DNA of 64,000 nucleotides from Datisca glomerata (taxonomy: Eukaryota > Streptophyta > Magnoliopsida > Cucurbitales > Datiscaceae): assembly GCA_003255025.1 (NCBI GenBank), contig QANY01005768.1:1-64000 (forward strand), written 5' to 3'. The notes under the pieces were generated by a model. That model did no database searches and was not told the DNA's origin. It worked only from the letters and a program-made list of their open reading frames with translations. Numbering within the stretch: the first letter of the stretch is position 1; every line of letters begins with the position of its first letter. A program made the position numbers and the translations under genes. Below, one piece after another: positions 46,201-58,101 of the stretch.

Positions 46201-46990
46201 CACTACTATTTCTAAATGAAGATTAGGGGAAGAAACATTTTTAGACACATTTATCCAATCAAATTATTTAAATTTTAAAAATACCCTACAACCTATTTAA
46301 TGTAAATTCATTTAAATATATTTATTGTAGATTACAACTATTGTCTTAATGTATTTAATAGGAGGCACACTTAAAATGAGGGGCATGAACAACTATATCT
46401 ATAATATATTAAAAGTTACTTGAAAAGTAGAATCATTTTACGGACACGTATCTATAATACATTTTTAGACACATCTGTCCAACCAAATTATTTAAATTCC
46501 AAAAATACCCTACAACTTATTTAATGTAAATTCATTTAAATATAATTATTGTAGATTACAACTATTGTCTTAATGTATTTAATAGGAGACAAGCTTAAAA
46601 TGAGAGAAATGAACAGCATATCTATAATATATTATCACTACTACTTCTAAATCAGGCTTAGGAGGGAGAGAAATATTTTTAGACACATTCATCCAATCAA
46701 ATTATTGAAATTTCAAAAATACCCTACAACTCATTTAGTTTTAAAAATATTTATTGTAGATTACAGCTATTGTCTTAATGTATTTAATAGAAGATAAACT
46801 CGAAATGAGAGAAATGAATAACCATATCTATAACACATTTTAAACACATTTATCCAGTCAAATTATTTATATTCTAAAAATATCCTACAACTTATTTAAT
46901 GTAAATTTATTTAAATATATTTATTGTAGATTACAACTATTGTCTTAATGTATTTAATATGGGTCAAATATAAAATGAGGAAAATGGACG
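46201..46990. repeat. Higher-order tandem repeat, four units in two dimers
   Basis: Four units begin with TTTTAGACACAT-type sequence at about 46239, 46463, 46676 and 46838, each containing ATCCAATCAAATTATT, ATACCCTACAAC, TTTATTGTAGATTACA and TATTGTCTTAATGTATTTAATA. A head block CACTACTA(T/C)TTCTAAATNA precedes units 1 and 3 (46201, 46635), so the array is two dimers of about 434 and 356 bp. Non-coding. Confidence 0.85.
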
Positions 46991-46999
46991 GTAATATCA

Positions 47000-48399
47000 A
47001 TAATATATTAAAAGTCGATCACTTGAAAAGGAGAATCATTCATGGATGCTTTGATCTAGTGTCTAATATAATTTTTCCTTTACTATCCTTCATTATCCCA
47101 TTTGGCATTAGACAATTGGTTGACACATGTATCTAAAATAATTAATTAAATTTATCAAAAATAATTATTGTTAGTTTTGCAATTAATACTTATTGTTAAT
47201 TACTTATGAGTGTTTATGAGTAAACAATTTAGGTTTTCAAGTGAAAGTCAATAAGACAATGTGGAATACCAAAAGTTAAATTGTGTGTAACGGAGGATAT
47301 AATTCAAAATGAAATATTCATAATTAATATAACTATACAGATCATGTTGAAAGTTGGGGAAGATTATGATGGAGAAAAAATTCTAGAGATCGTAATACTA
47401 TACATATTTGCAAAACAAATGTTTAGTTTGGGAGATTAATTATTTATTGTAATCACGTATTAATTTTTAGTTAATTTTATCGTAACTTTGACCCATAAAA
47501 TCACATTCTTCAAATTTCATTACAAAAACTTAAATGAAACTTAATTTAATTTGAGATATAGAAAGTCATAAACTCTTGACATCTAATGATTAAATTTCAG
47601 CCCTTTTAACCTCAAAGTATTATGTCTATGACAGCTAATCAGCCACACGGAATTTAGTCATTGGGGATAATGTTGATTATATTGAATTAATTCAATGATT
47701 CTTAAAGTAAATTGCATTGTAAAAACCAATCACTTTAATAATTTGCGTGAACCAAGTTTTTGGTACAGATTAATTGTTTTCGAATATAAACACCTATAAA
47801 GACCTAAGTCTAAGAGAAACATGATATTTGAGAGAAACATGATATTTGAGAGAAACATAGTAACTATTTTCATTTTGTTTGATTTCTCTTTACAATTATA
47901 TAACTTTTTATTTGTAAATTTAAACACGTGCAATCCACGTACTATCTTACTAGTAAAAATAAAGGAATTCAAGAATTAGATAACCAATATATCTTGTCTC
48001 CAAGTATCTACGTATATATAATTACACCATATGGATATCAGTGTAACTTAATCAAATAAAAATCTTACAAGATTTTGAATTATATGCTTCACGTATTTGT
48101 ATCTTTCTATCTTTCTGAGAGTTTCAGATATGTATGATTATGTATATCATTGTAAAATTATCCATATGAAGATGGTGTTTTCATATATGCATTATATTTA
48201 TCATCTATTATACGTTTCAATCTCATAACTGGGTATGTTTCGTATAAATAGTTCTTGGGATTGTTATACATTTGCACCTTCAAAATTACAAGTAAAAAAA
48301 AATCTTGTTTCAAAATTGAAGCTAGTTCAGCTTGTATATTGTAAAGGATTTTTTTCACTAATCAAGGATCAAATGGGAAAATATTGATAATGGTTGATT
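47000..48399. other. AT-rich intergenic sequence with small repeats
   Basis: No gene seen. An 18-bp tandem unit AGAGAAACATGATATTTG is present about 2.6 times at 47813-47859. Near 47925 AACACGTGCAATCCACGTAC, then CTTACTAGT, resembles Helitron-associated hairpin and CTAGT sequence. Confidence 0.45.
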
Positions 48400-49505
48400 T
48401 ATATGAGTATTAATGAGAGAAAGTGTGTGTGTGTGTAAGGAGTAAATGTTCTGAGTTGTATTTGCTTGAGTTGTATTGAATCTCTCAATTTCACTTAATA
48501 CGCTAACCTTATACATGTTCCTAATTTACATGAATTGATTAGAATAATAATAAAAGAGAGGGGAATGATTACCTCCCCCTTTATGGTCTCGAAGGCACTC
48601 ATTATGCCTAGAGATCACACCCATTCGTGAGGATGTTTCTGTCAGGTATGATCCTCTTTCCCTTCCTTAATTATAATTTCTATTTGTCTCATTCAGCCAT
48701 CAATCAGTCACAGTCACTTGGTGATTTCTTATTATTCGAGCTAGTCAGTCGTAGCCACCTGGTGGCCTGCCATCTTGTCTCATCCGTATCATTCAGCTAC
48801 CTAACCAATCATGCCACTTGATTGCCATTCTAGATTCCTTTCGTCCATTCTCATTCTTCTTCTTATGCTTCTCTTCTCGTTCTTGCACTGTTCAATGAGT
48901 GCCTTGTCTGTTTAGGGTGGTTCTCCGAGTCTCAAGTTCTTTTTCCCATTCCAGAGGGCGTGGGTCATTTGTTAGTCATTTCCTGTTGGCCATCAACTTT
49001 TTCTGTTCTGGTGCTCTTTCCTGTTCTCCGTATACGTCCAGGTGTTCTTCATTTGTTTACGGGTGTCTCGCAATATTAGTCTTCTTTCCCATTTATGATT
49101 TTCTGCCGCTTTCCGCGAGCCCTTTGGTTGGCCCTCCTTGTCCACATGACAGTGGGTATTTTTTACCTGTTTATTTTCCCCACTGCTCTTCGGTGATGCT
49201 CGTCGAAGCGTAATGAATGTTCCCAACACCTGTCCAGTTTAAGAGGAGTGGTTATCCTTGGATCGTTTTCACCTGTTCGTTACTTCTTTTGTCCTGAAAA
49301 ACATTAATTGCTGCGCATGAAAAGTTATCATTTTTAAATAATAAAATGGCATTACCATCATTGCCTCATATTTGCGATTGCTGGCACGCCCCTCAGAAAT
49401 TTCATTCTGTTTTTTCTTTGTGTCGTCTTATCTTCTTATGGTAAGATCTTGTTGCAATGTGCACACGTGCAAGACTCTTTTTTCATTCCTCATGCACGTC
49501 GTTTC
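48400..49505 (-). repeat. Probable 3' LTR or 3' end of the Tat-type gypsy element
   Basis: Sequence composition changes at about 48400 (GTGTGT run 48425-48438) to a more GC-rich, pyrimidine-rich stretch that continues, after removal of the solo LTR at 49506-51781, into the region before the antisense ORF. Position at the 3' side of a minus-strand gypsy element suggests LTR, but the matching 5' LTR lies outside the window, so the limits are unproven. Open frames here (for example 48899-49213) match nothing known. Confidence 0.35.
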
Positions 49506-50617
49506 TGCAGGTCGCTACGGTGCGTGCGCGGTGGAAGTGTGGAGGCGTGTGACATTTTAAAAAATTAAACTTTTAATAAAAATTGAATCTTTTAATAAAA
49601 CAAAACTTACGCAACGCCACGATAACCAAATAAAATCTTTTATTGAAAACTCGTTTTCAATCAGTCAGGATCCATTATATATTTTTAAGTTCAATCTACA
49701 ACATACAAGGTTAAGAATCATATACCTCTTATTGTCTATATCAAGTGTCCTTGCAAAAACCGATCGATCCTCTGTTTTCACGAAATTGTTCCAACGATCA
49801 GTAGACTCCGAGATCCACACCAAGATCTTTCAAGTCAATCCTCAACGCACTAGGACGTGTGTGGGCATGTACAATATTACAATACACTTTTTCTGTCTCT
49901 AGATGTTCTCAACACATGAGATCTAGATATTTACTGAGGACTTTATTGAGACGATTCTCTAAAACAATGTGATGATTATTCTTTTAGAGATTTGATTAAC
50001 GTTTAACACAAAAGAAAATCTCTCTGACACCGACTGTGTTCTCAATTCAACTCTGAATTGACAAATTGATGATTTGATCAACTGATTCTCTCCTCTTCTT
50101 TCAACAAATTAAGTTATTAGAATAATATCTGTATATATTCTAGATAATGACGTATCATATTTTTAGGGATATAAATAATTATTTAATTATAAAATTATCA
50201 ATTACAGTGGGACCGGTTATAATTGTGTACAACTGCAGTGCCACATAGCACTGTAGTGTGTCGTGAGCCAGCATAGTCCCTCACGGCACCATTATAATGT
50301 CATGTGGCAATACAATGTTGCACACTCACTACTGTAGTATTATGTGGCACCACAATAATCTATGTCAATTTCTGATACTCTATCAGTGATTGACACGCGA
50401 CAATTACTGTGAATTAAATATTTATTTTAATCAGATAATTATCTAGATATTAGTTAATTCAAAATTAACATATCTGATTATCCCTATCAACTAACTTATC
50501 TGTTATTTCACAAATAACATATTAGTTTATTTAAATTATTATCTAATAATAATTTAATTATCTAATTTCACAAATTATATATTCTGTTTCACTTATCGAT
50601 AATTAAAAAATCAATAA

Positions 50618-50648
<31 letters not shown>

Positions 50649-51781
50649 ATTTCCAAAAATTATATTTAAATATATAAATAATTTAATTATTTAACCACAC
50701 GTAATTATCTTATAATTATGTGCTTGACTCAGAATAAAAATTCATTTTACAAGTCAGTCTTTTTCTCATGTTCTAAAATATTCACACCCTAGACAGTGTA
50801 GTATAGAGGTGACTTGGGGACCATGGACCTATAATCGTAAACTTCAATAAATCAGATTATTAATTAAACTCTTTAATTAAGTAATCTTATTTATTAATTT
50901 CATTATTACTCCACTATAAATATGGAGTTGCACTCTTAGAGATTATAGAATATATTTACAGAGTATTCTCATGTAGTTTACTGACATAATCATTTCATGT
51001 AGTTCTGTTCTCCAATAATTGGTTCGTAAATTAGAACTGATCAAAATTATCATTTTACCCTTCTGATTACCTCTTGATCCTTAAGTATCATTAATCTATT
51101 AGTGAATGACTAATTTATAATCTTATTATAAATTTGAGTTCAAATCACCATTCAGTTCCAAAATTAACACTTAAGGAAATCAATATACGATCCGTTAGGA
51201 AAGATTATATTCCAAATCTTGTAAGATCATGTCCTCAGCCATCCACATCACTGAATCTCCAAACATAAAGTCACTAGCCTAAGACCTTAACGAGTGAATC
51301 AAAAGATTCGTAGACATGCATAAGAGTTCATGACTACTCAGGATTCATGCTGATCTACATATGATCATCGAATTGATGTGTATTAAATCTTTATGATAAA
51401 CGGCACGTTAATAAAGATATTAATTCACATCGTTCATGTATATAATCTTATTATATAAAGTACATTCACTAAGATGACTATCCATATCAATGATCTGAAT
51501 TTAGATCACACGCATTCATAATCAATAGTGAACCGCACTAGCAACCATTAATTAAAGGTTTCATACTTTAATATGTTGCTGACAATTTTATTCATTATTT
51601 ATGATCTTAATCTTCTCGTGCTAATACAAGATCATAGTCTCATTAATGAATATGAAATTTTTAGATATTTATATAAATTATTCAACAATAATTTACAAGA
51701 CAATTATAAGAAAAATGTAATCATCTATAAATTTTATAACAAAATATCAATACATATGCTTTGAGAGCATAACTCCCAACA
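49506..51781 (-). mobile_element. Solo Copia-type LTR with 5-bp TSD
   Basis: 2276 bp from TGCAGGTCGC (49506) to CTCCCAACA (51781), TG...CA on both strands, flanked by GTTTC at 49501-49505 and 51782-51786, a perfect 5-bp duplication. No internal region, PBS or PPT. It contains an AT dinucleotide run (about 50625-50648) and a block of repeated GTAGT/CACTGTAGTG-type sequence (about 50220-50350). The TGTTGGGAGTTATGC start on the minus strand is Copia-like. It arose by recombination between the LTRs of a former full element. Confidence 0.82.
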
Positions 51782-52133
51782 GTTTCATCTACTATTCTTA
51801 CGTGGTGCGTAGTTTCAGGCCACTAGTTTCTTTTTCTCCAGTTGTCGCATTGTCACTGGCTTGCCTTTTTGGTAGACCAGACGTAATTTTTCATTACATC
51901 TCTTACCATGCGCCCGTCGTTTGCCCTTCCCTTTTTCAGAACTGGTGTCTTTTCATTTTCAAATTCATTAAATGTTTTGAACTCGATTTTTGGCGTCCAT
52001 AGCCTATATTACATAGTATTCTTCTTCATTTTTTCTTTTCACGCACGTCTCTACCTTCTGTAAGTCTTCCTTCTTCCCTACTTCATCTTCGTTGTTTCTC
52101 TTCTTCTTGCTTTTCTGCTCTATTTTTCTTTCC

Positions 52134-54178
52134 CTGGTAGTAATCGAGGAGCATCCATTTAAGGTTATTGTTCCCCTAGTTAGAAGTAGGGACCAATTTA
52201 ACCACTTCCTAGCCCTTCATCAGGATGCCTTCCCTCCAGACGTAGTTTGTGATTTCGGGGAAGGAATCCATAAATATTTCCTGTGTAATCCCCCTTACCA
52301 GATCTCTCTAGCCTTGATGTACATAGCCTTAGGGTTAAAACTTCCTTTCTATCTTATTTTTCAAGAATTTTTAGTACCTTCAACATTTCCCCTTCCCAAT
52401 ACACCCTTAGCACTTACATGGTTCTTTTAGGGGTTGAAGCCCTCAATAAGAGGGAACAGTAGAATATCGATGTATATGAGATCCACTTCGTGTAAATAGT
52501 GAAAAGGCACGGACTGTCCCAATACTTAGCTCCCCACGTGAGTGAGAAGTGGGGAAGGCTAGTTATTGACCTCCCCAGCAGGGATAGAAGGATGAGAGGA
52601 GAGTACTCTCCTTATAGACGGGAATTGGGGCGGCGACGGCCGCTAGGTCATTCCCCAGGCCTGGGGAGAGTTCAATAAGTTTCCGGGGCTCCCATCCCTT
52701 CTATCCTCTACTTTTCCGTTTTTGCTTCACTTTGTCATTTATTGTTGCTTTTGTTTTTAAATATTGACAACCTGTTTGCTCTTTTTGTTTTGTGCAGACA
52801 AAAACCTGAACAAGAGGCTTTTATTCTAAAAGACGTAGTCGGGCGACTCTGTGTTGCCTATAGTTTCCCAGAACATGATTGGAAGCTCTTACTTTATCCG
52901 AGGAGGGAGATTAAAGTCGTTATTGCCCCGGTTCCTGAAGTGGAGACGTTATTCCCTCCTCATCAGTTCAGGACATCCCCCGGGCTGTTCCCGTTGCTGT
53001 TCACTTTCTTTGTCGTGCTAAGTTGTCTAGCTCCTCTGACACCTCAGAATCTGAGTGAGAGGAAGATGATGAGGAGGAGTGAGAATGTGTAGCGAGGTGA
53101 AAAGAGGCAGAGGAGGAAGACATGTTCTGCTTTTCCTGGGAAGAGCTCAAAATGTCGAAGCTCCTGCGAAGCAACTTGTGGGGTATGCTTGGGGAGAACA
53201 AACGCCAGAAAATGGGGGATACCAGTTTGTTAGATCTCCCTGCCCACGTTACTAGGGCTTCTCCTATTCATGGGAGGACTATCACATAACCTCCCCCGCC
53301 TACTAGGACGTCAACCCCTCCTTCCTCATATTCCCTGCAACTATTTGGGGAGATGGGCGTCTAGAGGTGGCAGCAATACCCACGGCTCCACCTGTTCCCT
53401 CCAATGTCATCTTCCTGAAGGATCCCCATTCTTTACATGTGGTAGCGAAGGGGATCATGTCTGACATGGACGCTCCTACGCTCCGCCAGATGTCCGTCTA
53501 CAAAAAGGTCAGCAGCTTGAGTCATACTCTGATGCATATACTTTCATTTCCTTTTATCTTTTTACATCCTTAGTTTTTATACGTAACTTCCTTATCAATT
53601 TGTTTATTAACACTTTTTGAACAAGTCGTGACCTACCACAACATGCTTCATGAGGATATTCACTTTGCTGAAGAAGCGATGACTAATTGGAAGAGGAAGG
53701 TGATGGAGACCACCAAGGATCATGGCATCATTTTCACAGAACGGGATGACCTGAAAAAGGTGGAAGCTGATCTTCAACGGGTTGTTCCTATTTGACTTCC
53801 GAGCTCGACGCTGTCGCGACTAAACGAGCAAAGCTTGTGGAGTCCTTGATGGAGTCAAAGAAGATTGTAGAGGTAAACGGGGAGAACCTGACCATCGTTG
53901 ACGTAAAGTTGGCTGAGGCCGAGGATGCTTTGGCTAAGTGATGCGAACGGGAGGCTAGACTCGAGGTTAAGTATCAGGCCATGGTCAATGAGTACGAGAT
54001 GATGGCTTACACTGCAGGCTACCATGCTGCCAAGGCTGACATGCCTCCCCGTATGTCGCTTGTCTCACTTTCTGACAAGCTTGTTGACCTTGAGGCTAAG
54101 CTTCCAGCTTCAACTGATGACCCATCTTCTGATGTTTTCTCGCTACCTTTTCTGAAGTGCCAACTGACATTGCTCTAG
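52134..54178 (+). pseudogene. Antisense ORF of the gypsy element (gypsy-type transposon domain, coiled coil)
   Basis: Plus-strand frame, opposite to pol. First part (52134-52676): IEEHPFKVIVPLVRS, FPPDVVCDFGEGIHKYF, SLALMYIALGLKLPF, then PHVSEKWGRLVIDLPSRDRR; this resembles the plant 'putative gypsy type transposon' domain (PF04195 family). Typical splice signals follow: a pyrimidine tract ending TTTTGTGCAG before 52799, a K-GTCAGC donor at 53513 and an acceptor ending AACAAG at 53622; a tract ending CCTGGTAG precedes 52134. The last exon (53623-54178) is Glu/Lys-rich and likely coiled coil, ending at a stop at 54178. Internal stops (about 52428, 52466, 53790, 53940) make it a pseudogene. Its function in the family is unknown. 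Confidence 0.62.
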
Positions 54179-54179
54179 A

Positions 54180-55130
54180 AGGGAGAGTGGAGACTTAGTT
54201 CCTTCCTTTGTTTTCTTGTAATTTTTCCTTGTACTTTGCACTTAATTTTACTTTGTAACATGTCATGTTCCCTTTTAATGAAGTGATTTTTTTGTGCTAA
54301 GCGTTTACTTATCTTTCCTAGTAGTGATAAACTTATTTATGAGAGGTAAGACTTAGCAAAATTTCCTCCTAAGAAAACCTCTTCTGTTTTCTAACACTTG
54401 ACAAAATTCTTGAGAAAGAGTTTACTTTTTTTTTTTTAACGAGGATTTCCTTTTCTTGAAGATCTCCCTTTCTTTGGAAAATTTCCTTTTCTAGAACACA
54501 ACAAAAATTTTGAGAAGTAAATGATCACTTTAGAATGGATAAAGGTTTTCCTGGTTACTCATTTTCTTCGTACCCGTTCTATATTCCATCTATTGAGGAT
54601 GGAACTCCCTTTCTGTTAACAATGTAATGGGCCCGTTCTCCCTTCCATTTATTGTAACTTTTTTATCCTTGTTGTGATGAAGCGGGCTCATTTGAGCTTG
54701 TCCGTTTCCATGGATTTTCCTTTCTTAGTCATTTTTTATTTTGAGAGTATGACTTATGGAATGCTTTTCTCAAGGACTTTTCATACCCCTGGGAGTACTA
54801 CTTATGAACTGCCCTTCCCAAAAACTTTTTATGCACTTAATTTTTTGTGGGAGTAAAACTTATGAACTGCACCTGCCAAGGACTTTTTATGCCCTTAATT
54901 TCTTCTGGGAGTAGGACTTATGAACTACCTCTGTCAAAGACTTTTTAGGCTCTCATTTCCATTTTCAATGATGATTTAGCTGAGGAGAGAAGATTGGCAC
55001 CAATGTTTTTACGCGAAAAACCCTTGTGGGAAAAAATCCACCGGAAATGTGTTCCACTTATAATGAGTTTTTACATTCTTTACACAACATATTTCTTCAA
55101 ATGAACTGCGTTCCATGGTTTCTGCAATTC
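54180..55130. other. Gypsy non-coding spacer
   Basis: Between the end of the antisense ORF and integrase. It contains three or four related units of about 65-70 bp near 54740-54950, each with ATGAACTGCC-type and GACTTTTTATGC sequence. No ORF. Confidence 0.55.
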
Positions 55131-55539
55131 CCTCCTTCTCCTATTTTCAGGTGGTAATAGCCACTTCCTCGTATTTGACTGATGACATATGGTCCTTCCC
55201 ATGTTGGCCCGAGCTTCCCTTCCGTCTGGAAGATTTTTCTGAGGACTAGATCTCCCGTCTAAAATTCCCGCTTCCTTACTTTCTTCTGGAAATTAGATCT
55301 CCTTTTCTGATTATAGTGAGCCATTCTGATCAGGGCCGCTTCCCGTCTTCCCTCTAGTTCATCAAGACTATTTCTTAGGAGTCCTTCGTTCTGTTGTTCA
55401 TCAAATCAGATCTGATGGTGAGCTTCCAGTTTCCACGAGAATGACTGCTTCTGCTCCGTATGCTAGCACGAACGGGGTTTCGCCCGTCGTTTCTCTAGGA
55501 GTTGTTCTGTATGCCCACAGAACTGTGGACAGCTCTTCC

Positions 55540-56180
55540 ACCCATTTCCCTTTAGAAGACTTCAGTCATTTCTTCATGTTATTAAGTATGACCTGGTTTG
55601 ATCTTTCTATTTTCCCATTCCCCTATGGATAGTAAAGCGTGGAGAAGCGTTTGTGATTTTCATATCTTCACAAAATATTCTTACTAAGTTCTCGGTGAAC
55701 TAAAGTTCGTTGTCAGATACCAAGATCTGGGGGATCCCATACCTGCACACCAAGTTTTTCCATAGAAACCCCTTTACTTGTTCCTCCTGAATTCTGGTAA
55801 AGGCTCCAGCCTCGATCCACTTAGTAAAATAACTCGTTGCCACCAATAATAAACGTTTCTAGGAAGGTACCATAGGGAGTGGTCCAACAATGTCCAGGGC
55901 CCACTACATATATGGCCCAGGACTAGCTACGTTTTGAGTTCTCCGGGGGCCATTTTTGCTATGGGCGTGAAGCATTGACACTTGTCGCGCCTTTTCGCAT
56001 ACTGTTTGGCATCCTGATGCATTCACGTACTGTTTGGTATCTTGATGTAAATTTTTTCTTATATAATACCCCATTAATCATCGTGTACCTGGCACCCCGT
56101 TGTTGCACCTTCTTGGCAAGTAATTTGTCTTTAGGAAGCGTTCCTTCTTCAAGGAAGTGGATTATGCCATCCTAACAACT
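55540..56180 (-). pseudogene. Gypsy integrase
   Basis: The minus strand reads LAKKVQQRGARYTMINGVLYKK (about 56120-56050), a degraded zinc-binding region, WALDIVGPLPMVPS (first Asp, about 55900), LLLVATSYFTKWIEAGAF, EEQVKGFLWKNLVCRYGIPQILVSDNE (second Asp, about 55720) and a stop-ridden end with ASPRFTIHRGMGK near 55640. Frameshifts and stops make it inactive. Confidence 0.88.
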
Positions 56181-56510
56181 GGGCTCCCGCTCAACTTTTA
56201 CATCAACCACGCTATTCAACGGGACCGAGATGATTGGCTCCTTCAATATTTTCATGGGGACATCCCTTTTGTAAGGGAAGCGTAATGAAGATCCAAGATT
56301 GGACAAAGCATCTGTGTGTCCGTTGTCTGTTCTTAGGATCTGTTGGATCTCATAATTTTTTAGTGTGCCGAGGAGATCTTTTGCTCATTGTAAGTAGTTC
56401 ATCATTCGTTCATCTTTGTCTATGTATTCTCTCATGACCTGTTTCATAATTAGCATGGAATCACAAAATATTTTTACATCACTTACCTCATATTCTCACA
56501 GCAAAGGTAA

Positions 56511-56726
56511 TCACACGATCAATGCTTCATATTCTGCGTCATTATTTGAAGCATTGAACCCGAAGGAGATGGAGTGCTCTAATGTTTCCCTAAAAGGTGT
56601 TTGTATTACTACTCCCGCTCTTGCTCCCATATTATTTGATGCACCATCAACAAATAGTTTCCGTGTTCCTTCTTTCTCCGTTTGATGGGGTTCCTTTTTG
56701 ACTTTCCCTTCAGTGAAGTCTGCCAC
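56511..56726 (-). pseudogene. Second (archaeal-type) RNase H domain
   Basis: The minus strand encodes TRKLFVDGASNNMGARAGVVI and FGFNASNNDAEYEALIV, the DGAS...NN-AEYEAL signature of the additional RNase H domain carried by Tat-lineage elements. It lies between the conventional RNase H and integrase. The catalytic D and E positions are visible. Confidence 0.88.
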
Positions 56727-56749
56727 AAACTTTGCTAATACTTGCCCCT

Positions 56750-57061
56750 TTATTTAAAATTGGGGTTCGTAACTGATGTCGTACTGGATCAGCTCAATTA
56801 ACCATGTTACTATTCTCCCGCTTGCTTCCGTTGAGTGCAGAAGGTTTTTAACGGGCGAATCCATTAACACATTGATGCTACGAGCCTGAAGTAAGGCCTT
56901 AACTTCCATGTTGCAGTTACAATGGCTAGTACCAGTTTCTCCATCCGTATATATCTCGTTTCTGCCGCTACAAGACTTTTTCCCACGAAGTATACATCTT
57001 TTTTTTTTCTTTTCCTCTTCTTTGATATGATTGCCCCTGTTGAGAAGGCTACGTATAACAT
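56750..57061 (-). pseudogene. Gypsy RNase H domain
   Basis: The minus strand reads LYVAFSTGAIISKK, KDVYFVGKSLVAAETRYIRMEKLVLAIVTATWKLRPYF, matching the (L-LY-AVS--AVSA, Y-VS-AL--AETRY--MEKL-LALV-A-RKLRPYF) order of plant gypsy RNase H. It is slightly truncated at the C-terminal side. Confidence 0.9.
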
Positions 57062-57111
57062 AAGCTGCTCACCAGGAGTAGGTTTGGAGAGTAAGGGGGA
57101 GTTGTGAAGTA

Positions 57112-58101
57112 CTACTTAGTCTTGGTAAAGGCTTCTTCATACTCTTCATTCCAGCCGCTCACGGAATTTTTTTGCAATCTCTCGAATAAAGGCTTGCATC
57201 TGTCCGTTGACCTGGAGTCGAACCTGCTTAGAGGGGCTAATCCTCCTTTTAACCCTTGGATTTCTTTGATGTTCCGCGGGGACTTCATTTTTCTCATATA
57301 TATTACCTGGTTCGGGTTTACTTTGATTCTCCATTGTGTGACTAAATGCCCAAGAAACTTTCCCGCCGCTACTCCAAAAGTGCACTTCTCTGGGTTCAGC
57401 TTCATGGAATTTCTCCTTATAATAGAAAAGGCTTCTTCAAGGTCCTGAATGTGGTCTTCCCGCTTCTTACTTTTGACCAACCTGTCATCAACATAGACTT
57501 TCATATTCTTCCCGATCTACTTGCGAAAGACTTTGTTCACCAACCTTTGATAAGTTGCACTTACATTCTTTAGACCAAAGGGCATGACTTTATGACAATA
57601 GACACCGTACTCAGTAACGAAAGAAGTTTTTTTCCTGATTAGGTTGGAACATTTTCAGCTGATTGTATCCTGAGTAAACATCTATGAAGTTGACCAGTTC
57701 GTGCCCTGAAGTGGCGTCTACCATTTGATCTATCCTTGATAGCGGGTATTCATCTTTAGGGCATGCCCTGTTTAAGTCAGTGAAGTCCACGCAGATCCTC
57801 TACTTCCCATTCTTCTTCCGCAACATTACCACATTAGCTAGCCATTCGGGGTATTTTACTTCACTGATAAAATATGCTGCCAAGAGCTTCTCGACCTCCT
57901 CTTTGATCGCTTGATTTCGTTCAGGTGCAAAGCTTCTTTTCTTTTGTTTTACAGGTTTTACAGTGGGATCCGTGTTTAACCTATGGCAGATGATCTCTTC
58001 TAGAATGTCGGGCATCTCTTGTGCCGTTGCTGCAAATACATCTCCGTTTTCCTTCATAAATTTCACCAACTTCCTCTTCTCATTTTCCTCGAGACGGGCG
58101 T
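57112..58101 (-). pseudogene. Gypsy reverse transcriptase
   Basis: Minus-strand pieces: HRLNTDPTVKPVKQKKRSF and YPEWLANVVMLRKKNGK (58069-57800), VDFTDLNRACPKDEYPLSRID, VMPFGLKNVSATYQRLV (about 57590-57550), KVYVDDRLVKS with an intact catalytic YVDD (about 57490) and LGHLVTQWRIKVNPNQV, then the connection to RNase H. A stop and frameshifts separate the pieces. At its 5' side the frame is cut by the LTR starting at 58102. Confidence 0.92.

Larger units (their letters stand above)
51787..58101 (-). mobile_element. Tat-type Ty3/gypsy element, 3' two thirds
   Basis: Minus-strand pol order RT (58101-57112), RNase H (about 57061-56750), a second RNase H (56726-56511), integrase (about 56180-55540), then a non-coding stretch and a plus-strand (antisense) ORF at 52134-54178. 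Two RNase H domains and an antisense ORF near the 3' end are traits of the Tat lineage (Grande, Retand, Ogre). The 5' part lies beyond the Athila-type element inserted at 58102. Confidence 0.82.

Noticed and set aside
48899..49213. 104-codon frame
   Set aside because: Lies in probable gypsy LTR or 3' sequence; composition is that of pyrimidine-rich DNA, with no domain recognised.
49548..51781. Solo LTR starting at TGTGACATTT (49548)
   Set aside because: Flanks would be AGGCG and GTTTC, which do not match; starting at 49506 gives a perfect GTTTC duplication and TG...CA ends.
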